Both the position numbers and the translations under genes were made by a program. This document shows positions 23,762 to 32,857 of a stretch of DNA of 64,000 nucleotides, piece by piece. Each line of letters opens with the position of its first letter. Position 1 is the first letter of the stretch. This DNA is from Bryopsis sp. KO-2023. Taxonomy: Eukaryota; Chlorophyta; Ulvophyceae; Bryopsidales; Bryopsidaceae. The notes beneath the pieces are model-generated. The model saw only the letters and a program-made list of their open reading frames with translations. It had not been told where the DNA came from and ran no database searches. Where the stretch lies: assembly GCA_030272585.1 (NCBI GenBank), contig BSYQ01000004.1:558001-622000 (forward strand), in the 5' to 3' direction.

Positions 23762-25140
23762 GAAAACGCATTCGGCACAACTACTAATTCTTCATTCGAG
23801 CCGCGACTGAAGATAGAGTCGTACTGAACTACCGCAGAGTCTGTCTACGGCAACAGAGTCGGACTACGCCGACATTGAATGTCCTATCCAAAAACTTGGT
23901 ATCCAAACTGCGACGCACTGAAACTACCGTCACCCAAGAAGTCGGCTAAGACCAGTCGCGCTAACAATCATCACCATTCGAGAGTCACAGTCTCGACTCC
24001 CCATAACGACGAAAAAACCTAAGACCAGGCACCTAAACGCAACACGAGTCAAAGTCGACGGAGACACCCGCTAAGAGGGCCTTGCTCCCGAGAGTGAGAC
24101 AGAAAGTGGAGTCCCCTGGAGGATGGTCGCTAAGAAACCATGGCCTAAGGGGACTCTAGAAACTGAGCTGGAGAAGAGAGAAACACAAAACGCAAACACC
24201 AAAAGCAAAAGGAGACACTCAGAGGAGAGGTCGGCTCCTCTGAGTGGAGAAAAACCTCCTAAGAGAAGGGCAGCACCTTCCCTTACTATTCTGACTTCAC
24301 TCCTATTTCCCTCTAGAATCAAAGTCTGATCAGAAACAATCTTATTTTGAATAAGGACACTCAGAGACACAAGAATAATAGCAAGAGAATATTTTTACAG
24401 AAAAAGAAGGGATGGTGTATCCCATTTCAAAAGCGTACTTCAGAAAACCTTGGATGATGCTATCTTTGGCCAGAAGTACCTCGTCCGGTCGGGATTCCCG
24501 TTTAAGGTAAGTCGCGAAGCTTTCCTTAAGTCCGTCACGATAAGAGAGTCCTCCTATAGATAGATGTCCGAAGTAAGAAGTAAACGAGGTATTCACCGAG
24601 TTCTGTCTGTTCTTAATCAGAATTCTGTGGGATATTTATACTCGCGGCCGGTTCTAGCGCTAGCGCATGTGTGCTGGCCGCGAGTTCGGCGTCACGACAG
24701 GGGTCGACTAGCGACCCGACTGCCAGTCGTGCGTATCGCCTAAGAGATCGTTTTTCGTAGTGAGTTGTATCCGTTTCACTGGAATCCATAGTGTTTTCGC
24801 TGGCTCCTTGTGTTCCCAGCCGCACGTTTCGTAGAAGTCATACCTCGGATGTCATAAAACGACAGTGCCGGCAGTAAGACTCCTAGTACTCTGCGCTAGC
24901 CATGGGTTGGCGTGCCAGCTATTCGATATCTTCCAGCGTATCAATATACAACTTTCCTACGTCATCGACCTTGTCAAGAATTGAACCCGACATACGAACC
25001 ACCAGGTCTCACATAGAGCAGCGTAAAATACGACTGTTTATCAGTGTGAGTTGGCAATTCCATTCTTCCGAATTATCATCGGAATAATCATTACATCTGG
25101 TGGCAGTACATCTGCCATGTTCTTTCTAGCTCCGTCACAG
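23762..25140 (-). repeat. 3' LTR of element B (left copy)
   Basis: Bases 23762-24570 match 63192-64000 with one difference; the rest of the LTR is not represented on the right because the window ends. The 5' edge in element sense is placed near 25140-25150 by the adjacent polypurine tract. The ends are not the usual TG...CA at the primer-site side (the LTR closes with GCGTTTTC), so borders are uncertain by a few bases. Confidence 0.75.
24630..24642 (-). promoter_or_regulatory. TATA box of the B LTR promoter
   Basis: On the minus strand the LTR contains GAGTATAAATATCCC. Just upstream is an inverted repeat (CGCGGCC ... GGCCGCG) around TAGCGCTAGCGC. Position in the first half of the LTR and orientation along the element fit the transcription start of the retroelement RNA. 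Confidence 0.5.
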
Positions 25141-25143
25141 CTG

Positions 25144-25158
25144 TGACGCTCCCCCTTA
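25144..25158 (-). other. Polypurine tract of element B
   Basis: Minus-strand GTAAGGGGGAGCG lies immediately before the 3' LTR, the position of the plus-strand primer. Elements A and C carry similar G-runs at the same place. Confidence 0.5.
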
Positions 25159-25198
25159 CACCCGCATAGAAATCACCCTATGCGTACCCAGAACCTAA

Positions 25199-25407
25199 TC
25201 AAAAACCCACTGCATCCCATGCAGTCTTTCTTTCTTTCAACCATACTGTTCATTTCACCTCTTGCACCAAACCCACTGCATCACATGCAGTTCTTTTTCT
25301 TACCTTCATCCATACTGTTCATTTCACCTCTTGCACCAAAACCCACTGCATCACATGCAGTTCTTTTTCTTCCCTTCATCCATACTGTTCATTCACCTCT
25401 TGCATCC
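25199..25407. repeat. Three tandem copies of a ~69-bp repeat in the 3' untranslated part of B
   Basis: Units start near 25199, 25268 and 25338 with AAACCCACTGCATC and end with CACCTCTTGCA. Each contains the short palindrome CTGCATNNNATGCAG. They lie between the last ORF and the polypurine tract. Confidence 0.7.
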
Positions 25408-25455
25408 ACACCAAACTCCCCTATTAAGTGTACTCAACACTTCTAAGTCCTCCCT

Positions 25456-25535
25456 TATTGTCTACCAGAAAATCCACAGGATTTGTTTCTCCCTTCTTGT
25501 CTACCAGAAAATCCACAGGATTTGTTTCTCCCTTC
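25456..25535. repeat. Tandem duplication of ~40 bp
   Basis: Two direct copies of TTGTCTACCAGAAAATCCAC followed by AGGATTTGTTTCTCCCTTC. It lies in the same 3' untranslated part of element B, followed by AT-rich DNA (25640-25700). Confidence 0.7.
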
Positions 25536-25983
25536 TTATTTTCTCAATTCGAGAAAACAATATGAAAAAGAAAACCTTATAGATTTTGGGCAAAAATCCA
25601 CACCCCTTTGATAACCCAATAGAACACCCTTTCATAAAGGGAATCCCCCTCTTCTAATATATATATATATTTTTTTTTATATTATTTTTTTTTTTTTTTT
25701 AATTTCTACTCTCCCAGAGATTTACCCTCTCTCTAGCTGCCACTGGGTCCCCTTTGTCGTTTGCTGGATGCTGCAGCTGCTGATGTTGCTCCTTTTCGAG
25801 CGGTCCTCTTTCGGGAGAGTGGAGGATTGGTAGCCCCATGGATTTCGATCAATCTCTCATCCAGTAGGGTCTCCACCGGATGGCTCCGCTGCTCATTATC
25901 AACCCACGCTCCCGGGAGCTGATCCGCTCGCACATTACTCCGAGCTCGATGCATGGCACGATTGATTTCCAAACGGGGTCGAG

Positions 25984-27285
25984 AGCAGACCTGGGCCCGA
26001 CCGGACCGGCAGCGAAAAACCGGTCCGGTCCGGTCCAACCTGTCCATGGACCGGCTGACCTGTCCGGTCCTGTCCGGTCCAGCGAAAAAACGCCGGTCCT
26101 TGCAAGACCGGACAGGTTGTGACCTGTCCGGTCCTGTCCACTCCGGTCCAGTCAACCTCGGAAATCTGCAGAAATCTGGACCGGTTTTCTGACAGATTTT
26201 CCGTTTTTAGACAGGTCACACCCACATTTCGCCTTTATTAGACCGGCGATGTGACCTGTCTAAAACCGGAACGACCCTGTCTTGACAGGGTTGTTCTCCT
26301 GTTTTAGACCGGCTCCAGGTCGGTCTGGACAGGTGGGCTGCCTGTCCAGACCGACCTGGAGCCTGTCTAGAACATGTCGCACAATTAAGCACTTTTAACG
26401 TGCTAATTGTGTATCAATCGACTGAGAACTGATTCAATTGATTAAAGAACGAAGTATTATTTATTATTTGCATTTTTAATGCATGAATGACGTGAGCCAA
26501 GCCCACCAGCCACCGACTAGAGGGAGTCGGTCGACTCAAGGAGGATTCGAACCCGGGTTGGCTAAGCCCGAGTCGAAGACACTATCACTAGTGGACCCCA
26601 CCACAGGGACGCTCAAAAGGGGGCCGTTACTTTTAAGTACCCGTTTAATTTTGGAGAATTAAACGGGTACTTAAAAGTAACGGCCCCCTTTTGAGCGTCC
26701 CTGTGGTGGGGTCCACTAGTGATAGTGTCTTCGACTCGGGCTTAGCCAACCCGGGTTCGAATCCTCCTTGAGTCGACCGACTCCCTCTAGTCGGTGGCTG
26801 GTGGGCTTGGCTCACGTCATTCATGCATTAAAAATGCAAATAATAAATAATACTTCGTTCTTTAATCAATTGAATCAGTTCTCAGTCGGTTAACACATTA
26901 AAAAGTGCTTAATTGTGTGACCTGTTCTAGACAGGTGCCAGGTCGGTCTGGACAGGCGGCCCACCTGTCCAGACCGACTTGGAGTCGGTCTAAAACAGGT
27001 CACATTGGGCGTCACATCGGTCTAAAACAGGGTCACACCGGTCTAAAACAGGTCACACGAGTATGACCGTACTAGACAGGCGACAACCTGTCTGGAAAGG
27101 TCAAATCCGGTCTAGAAAGGTCAAATCCGGTCTAGAAAAGGTGGCCTTTACTAGACCGGATTTGACCTTTCTTGGACCGGAGTTGACCTTTCCAGACCGG
27201 AGTTGACCTGTCTAAGAAAGGTCAAATCCGGTCCAGAAAGTGGTTGCCGGTCCGGTCCGGTCCAACGGGTCGGCGCCCAGGTCTG
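25984..27285. mobile_element. Foldback (palindromic) DNA element F
   Basis: A 1,302-bp unit with inverted ends CAGACCTGGGC, flanked by GTCGAG on both sides (25978-25983 and 27286-27291). The outer parts consist of short GACCGG and GACAGGT/CTGTCTAGAC motifs in mirrored order. The centre is a perfect inverted repeat. It carries no ORF of its own. CAG-type ends suggest a non-autonomous hAT-like element, but hAT elements make 8-bp duplications, so the class is uncertain. Confidence 0.75.
26419..26888. repeat. Perfect 232-bp inverted repeat with a 6-nt loop, carrying tRNA-like A and B boxes
   Basis: Bases 26419-26650 are the exact reverse complement of 26657-26888; the loop is TTGGAG. Each arm contains a pol III-like B box, GGGTTCGAATCC, and about 30 nt upstream CCACTAGTGATAGTG, which resembles an A box. 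The T-stem does not pair well, so this is tRNA-derived rather than a working tRNA. Confidence 0.85.
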
Positions 27286-28583
27286 GTCGAGAGGTCGCCG
27301 GGTAGATGGAGCGGAAATGATTTGCTCCTCCGATCAATCGACATAGAGAACATGTCTGATCGGAGAAGTTGGCCGGTGGTGCGATCGATGCTTCGGGAGC
27401 GTATATCCTGCGAAAAATCCCCATGCCCCTTTCATCCATGTCCAGCTCCAAGCTCCCCGCCAGCCAGGCACGGTCTCGACAACCAATCCGGTGACAGGCT
27501 TGGTGCCGAGAACATGCCCCGCCGATGGGTTTCACTGCATTTCGCGATCTGCAGAAAAAGCAGTTCCCATCAACCCAGTCCCCGCCGGGATTGTCCTCCT
27601 CCTCTTTGATCCGTGCTTGTTCGATCCTTGCACCTGTTCCTCCATCTCCCTCATTGTGATCCACCCTCTCTCTGATTCCGCTGCCACCTTGACTACCTCC
27701 CACTCGTCCTCCCGTGGGATCAATCCTGTCCTGGTCCTCCACTGCTTCGTTCCTTTCCTCTCCAGCAACACCTCCACTGATTCCCACTCTGCCAGATCCT
27801 CCTCCTTCTCTGTCTCCACCATGATCGATGTCATCCCCATCTCCTCTATTTCCTCCATGCTCTTCTCCATCCCCGTCGCTGTTGTGATCGTCATCGCTTT
27901 CATCGATACTGAATCCCTCCGCGGTTCTCCGATCCTCCAACTTCTGTTTTCCTGCATCCGTCTGCTTCAGCTGCTCTTTCAGATCCACGACTTCCTGTCG
28001 CAACCTCACGGTTTCCAAGTCCTCCGTCGCAATGCTGGCTTGAGCCGCCTGGAGCGACTCCTCCAGTTCAACCACTCGTAAGAGCAGCTGATCTCGTTCA
28101 TGCTGCAGGAGTATCACCTGAGCAGCAGAACTCGAAGAGCCCGCATCTCCCTCACTTGCAGCCTGTCGAAGGGCGGAGTTTTCCTGGATGAGCTTTTGTC
28201 GCTCCTCCTGCCATTTCAACTGGTTTCGAGTATATTCCTCCGCCAACGACTCTTCTCCCCTAAATAAATCCTCCAGCGCTTTTGCCCCCTCTCTTGACTG
28301 CACCGCCCCTGCCTCGATCCTCTCGATCGCTTCCTCCACCCTTTGACGCCACTCAACCATTCTCTTTTCTCTCTTTTTTTTTTTTTTTAAAACAAAAAGC
28401 AAAACCTCCCGCTCCGTTGGTTTTCTTTTTCTCCGTCGAAAGAATTCGATGCCTCGAGGCTCGGGGTTTAAAACACTTCTCTATGTCCTCTCAGGCTGAC
28501 TCCATATCTATGCGTTGGGTCTCCCAATATTCTCCCTCACTCAATCAGAGTTCTACATCCTCCAGAGCTCTCTTGCCGATGTC

Positions 28584-29045
28584 TCAACCTCCCCTCTCTC
28601 CCTCGCTCTCACTATCGGTGACTTCGAACCCATCGCTCTCGCTCTCCTCCCCTCTCGCTCGCTTAACCTCCTGCTCGTGCAGGTCACCCACGACTTCTAG
28701 TCGTCGTTTTTGATTGGAATCTTGTCGTCGCCACCTAGAAGTCCTAGACCTCTCGCGAACCACCTCCTGCAGTCGCTCCTCCGGAATTTCCTCTTTCCCT
28801 TGAGTTTTCCGCAGTCGACTTTGAAACTCCTCTATCCTTCTCAAACTCTCTAAGTTACTTAACAGGACGATTTTCTGTCGCCTGAGTAAGTCTCTCGCAG
28901 TCCTCCCAACTGCAGTTTCGTTCGTAAAGGCCCGCTTGAGCCGCCTAGTGACCTCCCCCTTTTGTTTTTCTAACTCCGTCCGAAGGTGCAGCACTTCGGC
29001 TGCCATACACTCGTTCAGCTGCTGGGTGGACATAGTTCCTGCCAT
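28584..29045 (-). CDS. Element B small coiled-coil ORF downstream of integrase
   Basis: Starts at ATG 29045 (MAGTMSTQQLNEC), 170 nt after the integrase stop, and encodes 153 residues. It is strongly helical and charged (heptad-like LRTELEKQKGEVTRRLKR), with clustered basic residues after about residue 100 (KRRLE, KRAR) that look like a nuclear localisation signal, and an acidic Ser/Glu/Gly tail. The stretch RRLKRAF to RRIEEF resembles the other small B ORF (59202-58693), suggesting an internal duplication. Not part of standard Ty3/Gypsy coding capacity; function unknown. Confidence 0.6.
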   Translation of the reverse strand: MAGTMSTQQLNECMAAEVLHLRTELEKQKGEVTRRLKRAFTNETAVGRTARDLLRRQKIVLLSNLESLRRIEEFQSRLRKTQGKEEIPEERLQEVVRERSRTSRWRRQDSNQKRRLEVVGDLHEQEVKRARGEESESDGFEVTDSESEGERGG

Positions 29046-29214
29046 TCTTTCCTTCGAAGTCTTTGTCGTTAACGAAATATCCTTTAGAACTTAAACCATG
29101 ACCTCCCGAAGACACTCCTTTAAGCCTGTCTCACTTGCTGCTACTCCCTATCCTTGGGCATATCGCTGGTAGTTCGGTCCAAGGTTCTCCGTAAACTTCT
29201 CCTAAAGTACTCTC

Positions 29215-29843
29215 CTAAGTACTAGGCTCTCCTCCGGGTACAGCGACACCCTCTAGAGCTACCCACCGGCTCTGTCGAGTACCCCTAGAGACCTTAACTC
29301 TAACTCCTGTTCTATCTATTTCCTCTATTCGAAATCCTGCCTGAGCTTTAATCACTAGCTTCTTAGAAGTCTTAATTCTAACTAAAACCGAATCCCCTAT
29401 CTTAAGAGCTTCTATCCTTTCTTTTTCTTTAAGTTTTTCACCATAGTTCCTCTGCTGCCTATACTGAGCTGTTCCTATTGATTCCTTAGCTCTTTCTTCC
29501 ATCCTTTTTCTTAATTCACTCAGCTCTTTTAACTCCCTATCGGAGATCAAAACTGGCAGTTCCTGGACCACAGGATCTAATAAAACTGCCTCTTCCCTTT
29601 TCTCAACTAAAGTCTGGGATCCAGAGCCTCCTCCCTGAGGTTGGGATCCTTCTCCTAAATCTCTCTGAGACTCCTCTAGTCGTTGTCCTAACTGATAAGC
29701 TGCCCAGTCTCTTTTGTTCACCTGCCTCCTAATATATACTAATTCAAAAGGGCTGTACCCTGTCGTTTCTTTTACCCTGCTATTATAGTCTCTAAGACTG
29801 TCTAATAAAGCCCCCTGTAAATCCTTTACTGAAAATAAGAGTG
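29215..29843 (-). pseudogene. Element B integrase, C-terminal part (cut by A1)
   Basis: This frame continues the integrase of 38424-39201 when A1 and one GAGTG copy are removed (TTGAL joins LFSVKDLQGALLDSL). It contains the end of the catalytic domain (YNSRVKETTGYSPFELVY) and a C-terminal domain rich in Lys and Glu that ends with a Val/Arg-rich strand segment (SVLVRIKTSKK, RVKVSRGTRQSRW). No chromodomain follows, unlike elements A and C. The stop is at 29215. Broken in this copy only by insertion. Confidence 0.8.
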
Positions 29844-30253
29844 TGATACGAATGTGGACTCTGGAACGAGTACACATTCACCTAAGTCGATCCAGTCGGA
29901 CTGGATCAGCCTGGTCCGGTAATCAGTGCCTGGTTCGGTACCAGAGCCGGTCCAGCAGTACAGTCCGACTGACCCAAGTGAGAGGTGGACACGGTGGCAG
30001 TTACCGTGTCCACACAATCCAACCAACGGTCCTGAGAAGGATTTGGTCTGGATCTGTCGGTCCAGTGGACGCTGGGTCCGACAGCTCTCAACCGTTCCTT
30101 TTGCCAGGTTGTCGGTCCGGCCCCATATTTATTGGATCCGGACCGAGGTAACAATGTTCTAGAGTAAGCTTGTAAGCAAAGACTCTTATCCGTGTTTCCG
30201 TGGTTCTAGACGTAACGTCTACCACTACTCGATACTTTCCCGTGTTTTTATCA
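29844..30253 (+). repeat. 5' LTR of A1
   Basis: 410 bp beginning TGATACGAATG and ending TTTTTATCA. It contains many short TCCGGTCC/GGTCCGG motifs, an inverted pair GTGGACACGGT ... ACCGTGTCCAC near 29995-30020, and an AT-rich CATATTTATTGG near 30122 that may serve as TATA element. Confidence 0.95.
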
Positions 30254-30255
30254 AC

Positions 30256-30267
30256 TGGTTTCGGAGC
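30256..30267 (+). other. Primer-binding site of A1
   Basis: TGGTTTCGGAGC starts two bases after the LTR. It would pair with a tRNA ending GCUCCGAAACCA. The identical 12 nt occur at the same place in elements B and C. Confidence 0.75.
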
Positions 30268-30308
30268 GAGTTCCCGGACTCGCGAACCGCATCACCAAGG
30301 AGATCTAT

Positions 30309-30734
30309 ATGTACCCTTCGACACCTTCGAACCTGACCGACGCATCCACTGGCTCGGAGTTCCAAGTGCCAGTGTCCGCAGCACCTACCGTTCCCGCTCC
30401 AGCTACCGTCGCGCATTGGAACGCGTTTCAGGTGGACTACCCAACAAGTTATCGTGGCACACCTCTGACTTTTGTTTCCGGACCCAGCTTGGCCGACATA
30501 CCTGTACCGCGTGGACCGCGAGACGAAGATTTGGAGAGCGTGGGATCCTGTGACTCCGTGTTCACGGAGGAACAGAGGAACGACCCCGATTTCCAGGCCT
30601 TGTATCTGGAGGTACTCGAGGGTCAACGAGCCAGAGCCGCAGCCAGAGAGACCGCTAGGCGCCAGGCATGGACCTTATCCCGTACGAGGAAGCCCCAGCC
30701 TATCCCGACCATGTGGACGAGGGAGACGAGATGA
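30309..30734 (+). CDS. ORF0 of A1, leader protein overlapping Gag
   Basis: A 141-codon ORF begins 41 nt after the primer-binding site with ATG 30309 (MYPSTPSNLT) and overlaps the Gag ORF by 67 nt in the relation of a -1 shift. Its sequence looks coding: a Pro/Ala/Ser-rich first half, an acidic middle (EEQRNDPDFQALYLEVLEG) and an Ala/Arg helix ([15 protein letters not shown]). No domain is recognised. Either a separate protein or the N-terminus of a Gag made by frameshifting; no classical slippery heptamer is seen in the overlap. It is present unchanged in A2, but the copies are too alike for that to be independent support. Element C has no counterpart. Confidence 0.5.
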   Translation: MYPSTPSNLTDASTGSEFQVPVSAAPTVPAPATVAHWNAFQVDYPTSYRGTPLTFVSGPSLADIPVPRGPRDEDLESVGSCDSVFTEEQRNDPDFQALYLEVLEGQRARAAARETARRQAWTLSRTRKPQPIPTMWTRETR

Positions 30735-32857
30735 GTTTGGGGACCGAAGACGACCCTCCACCACCGGCCCAAGGACCAATGTTCGTGCAGCAGAACTACC
30801 AGCACGTACAGCAGGTTCACGTCGAGAACAACCAAGCCGACGTACGCATGAACCAACTGGAGGTGGACGCGGGTCAATGGGCGGACCGGACCGTGGCCAA
30901 CCTACAGGCGGCCCTCGAAGAGGTCCGGGGCCAGCTACAGCAGCAACAGGAGCACGCAGCCGCTTTGTTGGAACAGCAAGCCGAAGATCTCGACTACCGT
31001 CTCGAGGCCCAGAGGAGAGAAGCCGAAGAACGGCAGGCGGCCCTTGTAGATCAACAGGTCGCGGGTCTCGCCGAGAGAATGGAGGCACAACGCCAAGAGT
31101 ATGGACAGCTCACCGCGGAGCTGGAGCGCCGTCTCCAACTGAGCCAGGACCGTTTGGCCGCCAAGGCAGAAGACGATGTCAAGAACCTTGGGGCCAGGAC
31201 CGAGTATCTCACACATCAGCTCAACGACAACAAGGTCGCAGTAGCTACACTCGACGTGGTTACCAAGGAGTTGGAGAAGGACAAGGACCGACTTTGGCGC
31301 GAGACAGAAGCCAAACCCAACGTGGAAGAGCTCGTCAAGTTATGGTCCAAGCAGATGCCCACCGGACCGCAACACGTTCCCGTGTACGTTGGAACGCAGA
31401 CGGTCCAGGCACCAACGGCTCCACCTTTGGTACCCGTGGTCACGACAGGGCTGACTGGTGGACCGGCCGTGCCACCAACAGTAGCCACTTCGTCAGGGCA
31501 ATCTCAAGCACCGCTGGTATCACCTATGGACGTCAACGCCGCACCTTTACCTGTGCTCCTACCTCCCAGAGGAACCGCCGACCCAGGACCCAGGTTGAAC
31601 CGCAGACCAGGTCCCGTTATTCGAGACCAAACTACCGACCAAGGCAGACCATGGCCCGCAGCACAAGTGCCACCAGGAGCCATGCAGCAGACGAGTGGTC
31701 GGGGAGGGTTCAACTCCGGATCGGACCCATTCGCTGGGATGGGATCATACGCATCAGTGGGCCAACGAGACCCAACTGGACAGATGAACCGGCGACAAGG
31801 GACGCACCCAGCGGGAGGCGGCGGAGGCGGTGGAGGCGATGACGATGATGATGGACCAGACGGATCGAGGCGACCAGGAGGGCCAGGAGGACCAGGAGGA
31901 CCCAATGGACCAGGAGGACCAGGAGGGCCAGGAGGACCGGGTGGACCAGGTGGACCAGGACCAGGTGGACCAGGCGGACCAGGAGGTCCGGGAGGACCAC
32001 CAGGACCAGGCGCACCAAACCCACCGGATGGACGCAACCCTCTGCGCCACTTGAAGTTGCAGATGCCCAAACCCTACACCGGTGACCACGATGTGTCCGT
32101 CACCGAGTGGGTTATGCAGATGGGCAGGTGGTTGCGGGCCCAAGATGTCCCTGAGGTCCAGTGGATCCGAGTGCTGTCGGCCCACGTTGGAGGAGCGGCC
32201 TCGCGTTGGATGAACTTGCAGGAGCTTCGCATGGCTGAAGGGAGACGCCAACCCTTCGCTGATTGGCAAGAGTGGGCAACGGAGGCACGACGCCAATTTG
32301 AGCCTACGACTTCGACGGAACGGGCCCGGACCGAGTTACGTGGCCTAAAGCAGGGAGGGACCGTGCGTGACTACGTGCGCCGGTTCCAGCACATTTGTTT
32401 TCGCATCCCGGACATGACGGAGGCGGAAATGTTTTCGACGTTCGTCGCTGGGTTACGAGACCCTCTTCGCACCACTATCGCTGGATTCGTGCGAGGGGAT
32501 GTGCAGGAAGCGATTGAAATGGCTGAACGACTCGACGGTGTCCGGACCCTACATCCACATTCCGGTGCCAGGGGCCAAGGAGGCAGACCAAGATGGAACC
32601 GACGAAGCCGAGTCAACAGCATTGGCGATGGACCGCGTGAGGACCGACTTGGAGCCATTGGAGACCGAGGCCGTGGCCGTGGCCGTGGCCGAGGAGGCGG
32701 AGGCCGAGGCAGAGGCCGTGGCACTGGAGGCCGACAAGGCGGAAGAGGGAATCCAGGAGGCGGCGGCAGGGGACAAATGTCGTGTTATCTTTGTGGAGGC
32801 AACCATGGAGTGCGATATTGTCCAAAACTGTCCGACGCCAAAAGATCAGTAAATTGA
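30668..32857 (+). CDS. gag: Gag polyprotein of A1
   Basis: 729 residues from ATG 30668. An acidic start is followed by a long coiled coil (about 45-240, Gln/Ala/Glu-rich), a Pro-rich linker, an almost pure Gly-Gly-Pro tract at about 400-450, the retrotransposon Gag capsid domain (about 460-650, with [15 protein letters not shown] and [17 protein letters not shown]), an Arg-Gly-rich basic region and a terminal zinc knuckle, [13 protein letters not shown]. The knuckle spacing is C-x2-C-x3-H-x4-C, one residue shorter than the usual C-x2-C-x4-H-x4-C. Gag packages the element RNA into cytoplasmic particles. The last 76 nt overlap Pol in a -1 relation. Confidence 0.9.
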   Translation: MDLIPYEEAPAYPDHVDEGDEMSLGTEDDPPPPAQGPMFVQQNYQHVQQVHVENNQADVRMNQLEVDAGQWADRTVANLQAALEEVRGQLQQQQEHAAALLEQQAEDLDYRLEAQRREAEERQAALVDQQVAGLAERMEAQRQEYGQLTAELERRLQLSQDRLAAKAEDDVKNLGARTEYLTHQLNDNKVAVATLDVVTKELEKDKDRLWRETEAKPNVEELVKLWSKQMPTGPQHVPVYVGTQTVQAPTAPPLVPVVTTGLTGGPAVPPTVATSSGQSQAPLVSPMDVNAAPLPVLLPPRGTADPGPRLNRRPGPVIRDQTTDQGRPWPAAQVPPGAMQQTSGRGGFNSGSDPFAGMGSYASVGQRDPTGQMNRRQGTHPAGGGGGGGGDDDDDGPDGSRRPGGPGGPGGPNGPGGPGGPGGPGGPGGPGPGGPGGPGGPGGPPGPGAPNPPDGRNPLRHLKLQMPKPYTGDHDVSVTEWVMQMGRWLRAQDVPEVQWIRVLSAHVGGAASRWMNLQELRMAEGRRQPFADWQEWATEARRQFEPTTSTERARTELRGLKQGGTVRDYVRRFQHICFRIPDMTEAEMFSTFVAGLRDPLRTTIAGFVRGDVQEAIEMAERLDGVRTLHPHSGARGQGGRPRWNRRSRVNSIGDGPREDRLGAIGDRGRGRGRGRGGGGRGRGRGTGGRQGGRGNPGGGGRGQMSCYLCGGNHGVRYCPKLSDAKRSVN

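Larger units (their letters stand above)
25733..28360 (-). pseudogene. Element B ORF with coiled coil and RING-like module, interrupted by foldback element F
   Basis: The reading frame starts at ATG 28360 (MVEWRQRVEEAIERI) and runs to the insertion at 27286, then resumes at 25983 and ends at 25733 with a basic tail (SKRQRGPSGS). The insertion plus one duplication is 1,308 bp, a multiple of three, so the uninterrupted product would be about 440 residues. It holds an N-terminal coiled coil (about 1-150), an acidic Gly/Asp linker and a Cys/His module at about residues 266-340: CFFC, then CSRHQAC, a further Cys, then CSLC about 42 residues on. The order C-x2-C-x12-C-x2-H-x2-C ... C-x2-C resembles RING-type zinc domains and matches the ORF at 48451-50265. 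Role in the element unknown; a ubiquitin-ligase or nuclear adaptor activity is a hypothesis. The copy here is broken. Confidence 0.7.

Noticed and set aside
24071-24370. 99-codon minus-strand ORF in the B LTR (also 63501-63800)
   Set aside because: It occurs only inside LTR sequence, with low-complexity composition; openness in both copies follows from LTR identity.
26690-26790. Functional tRNA gene in the arms of element F
   Set aside because: A and B boxes are recognisable but the T-stem and acceptor do not pair, so I call it tRNA-derived only.
25984-27285. Palindrome as an assembly artefact
   Set aside because: The 6-bp target duplication, inverted ends and exact rejoining of the interrupted ORF argue for a real insertion, though long reads should confirm it.
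30472-31842. Plus-strand 456-codon Arg/Gly-rich ORF overlapping Gag (also 39830-41200)
   Set aside because: It lies in another frame of the Gag coding region; its Arg/Thr/Gly content follows from Gag codons and it has no domain.
31504-32070. Minus-strand ORF with collagen-like Gly-Pro-Pro repeats inside element A (also 40862-41428)
   Set aside because: It is the antisense of the Gly-Gly-Pro tract of Gag; the repeat is symmetric enough to be open on both strands. No other support.
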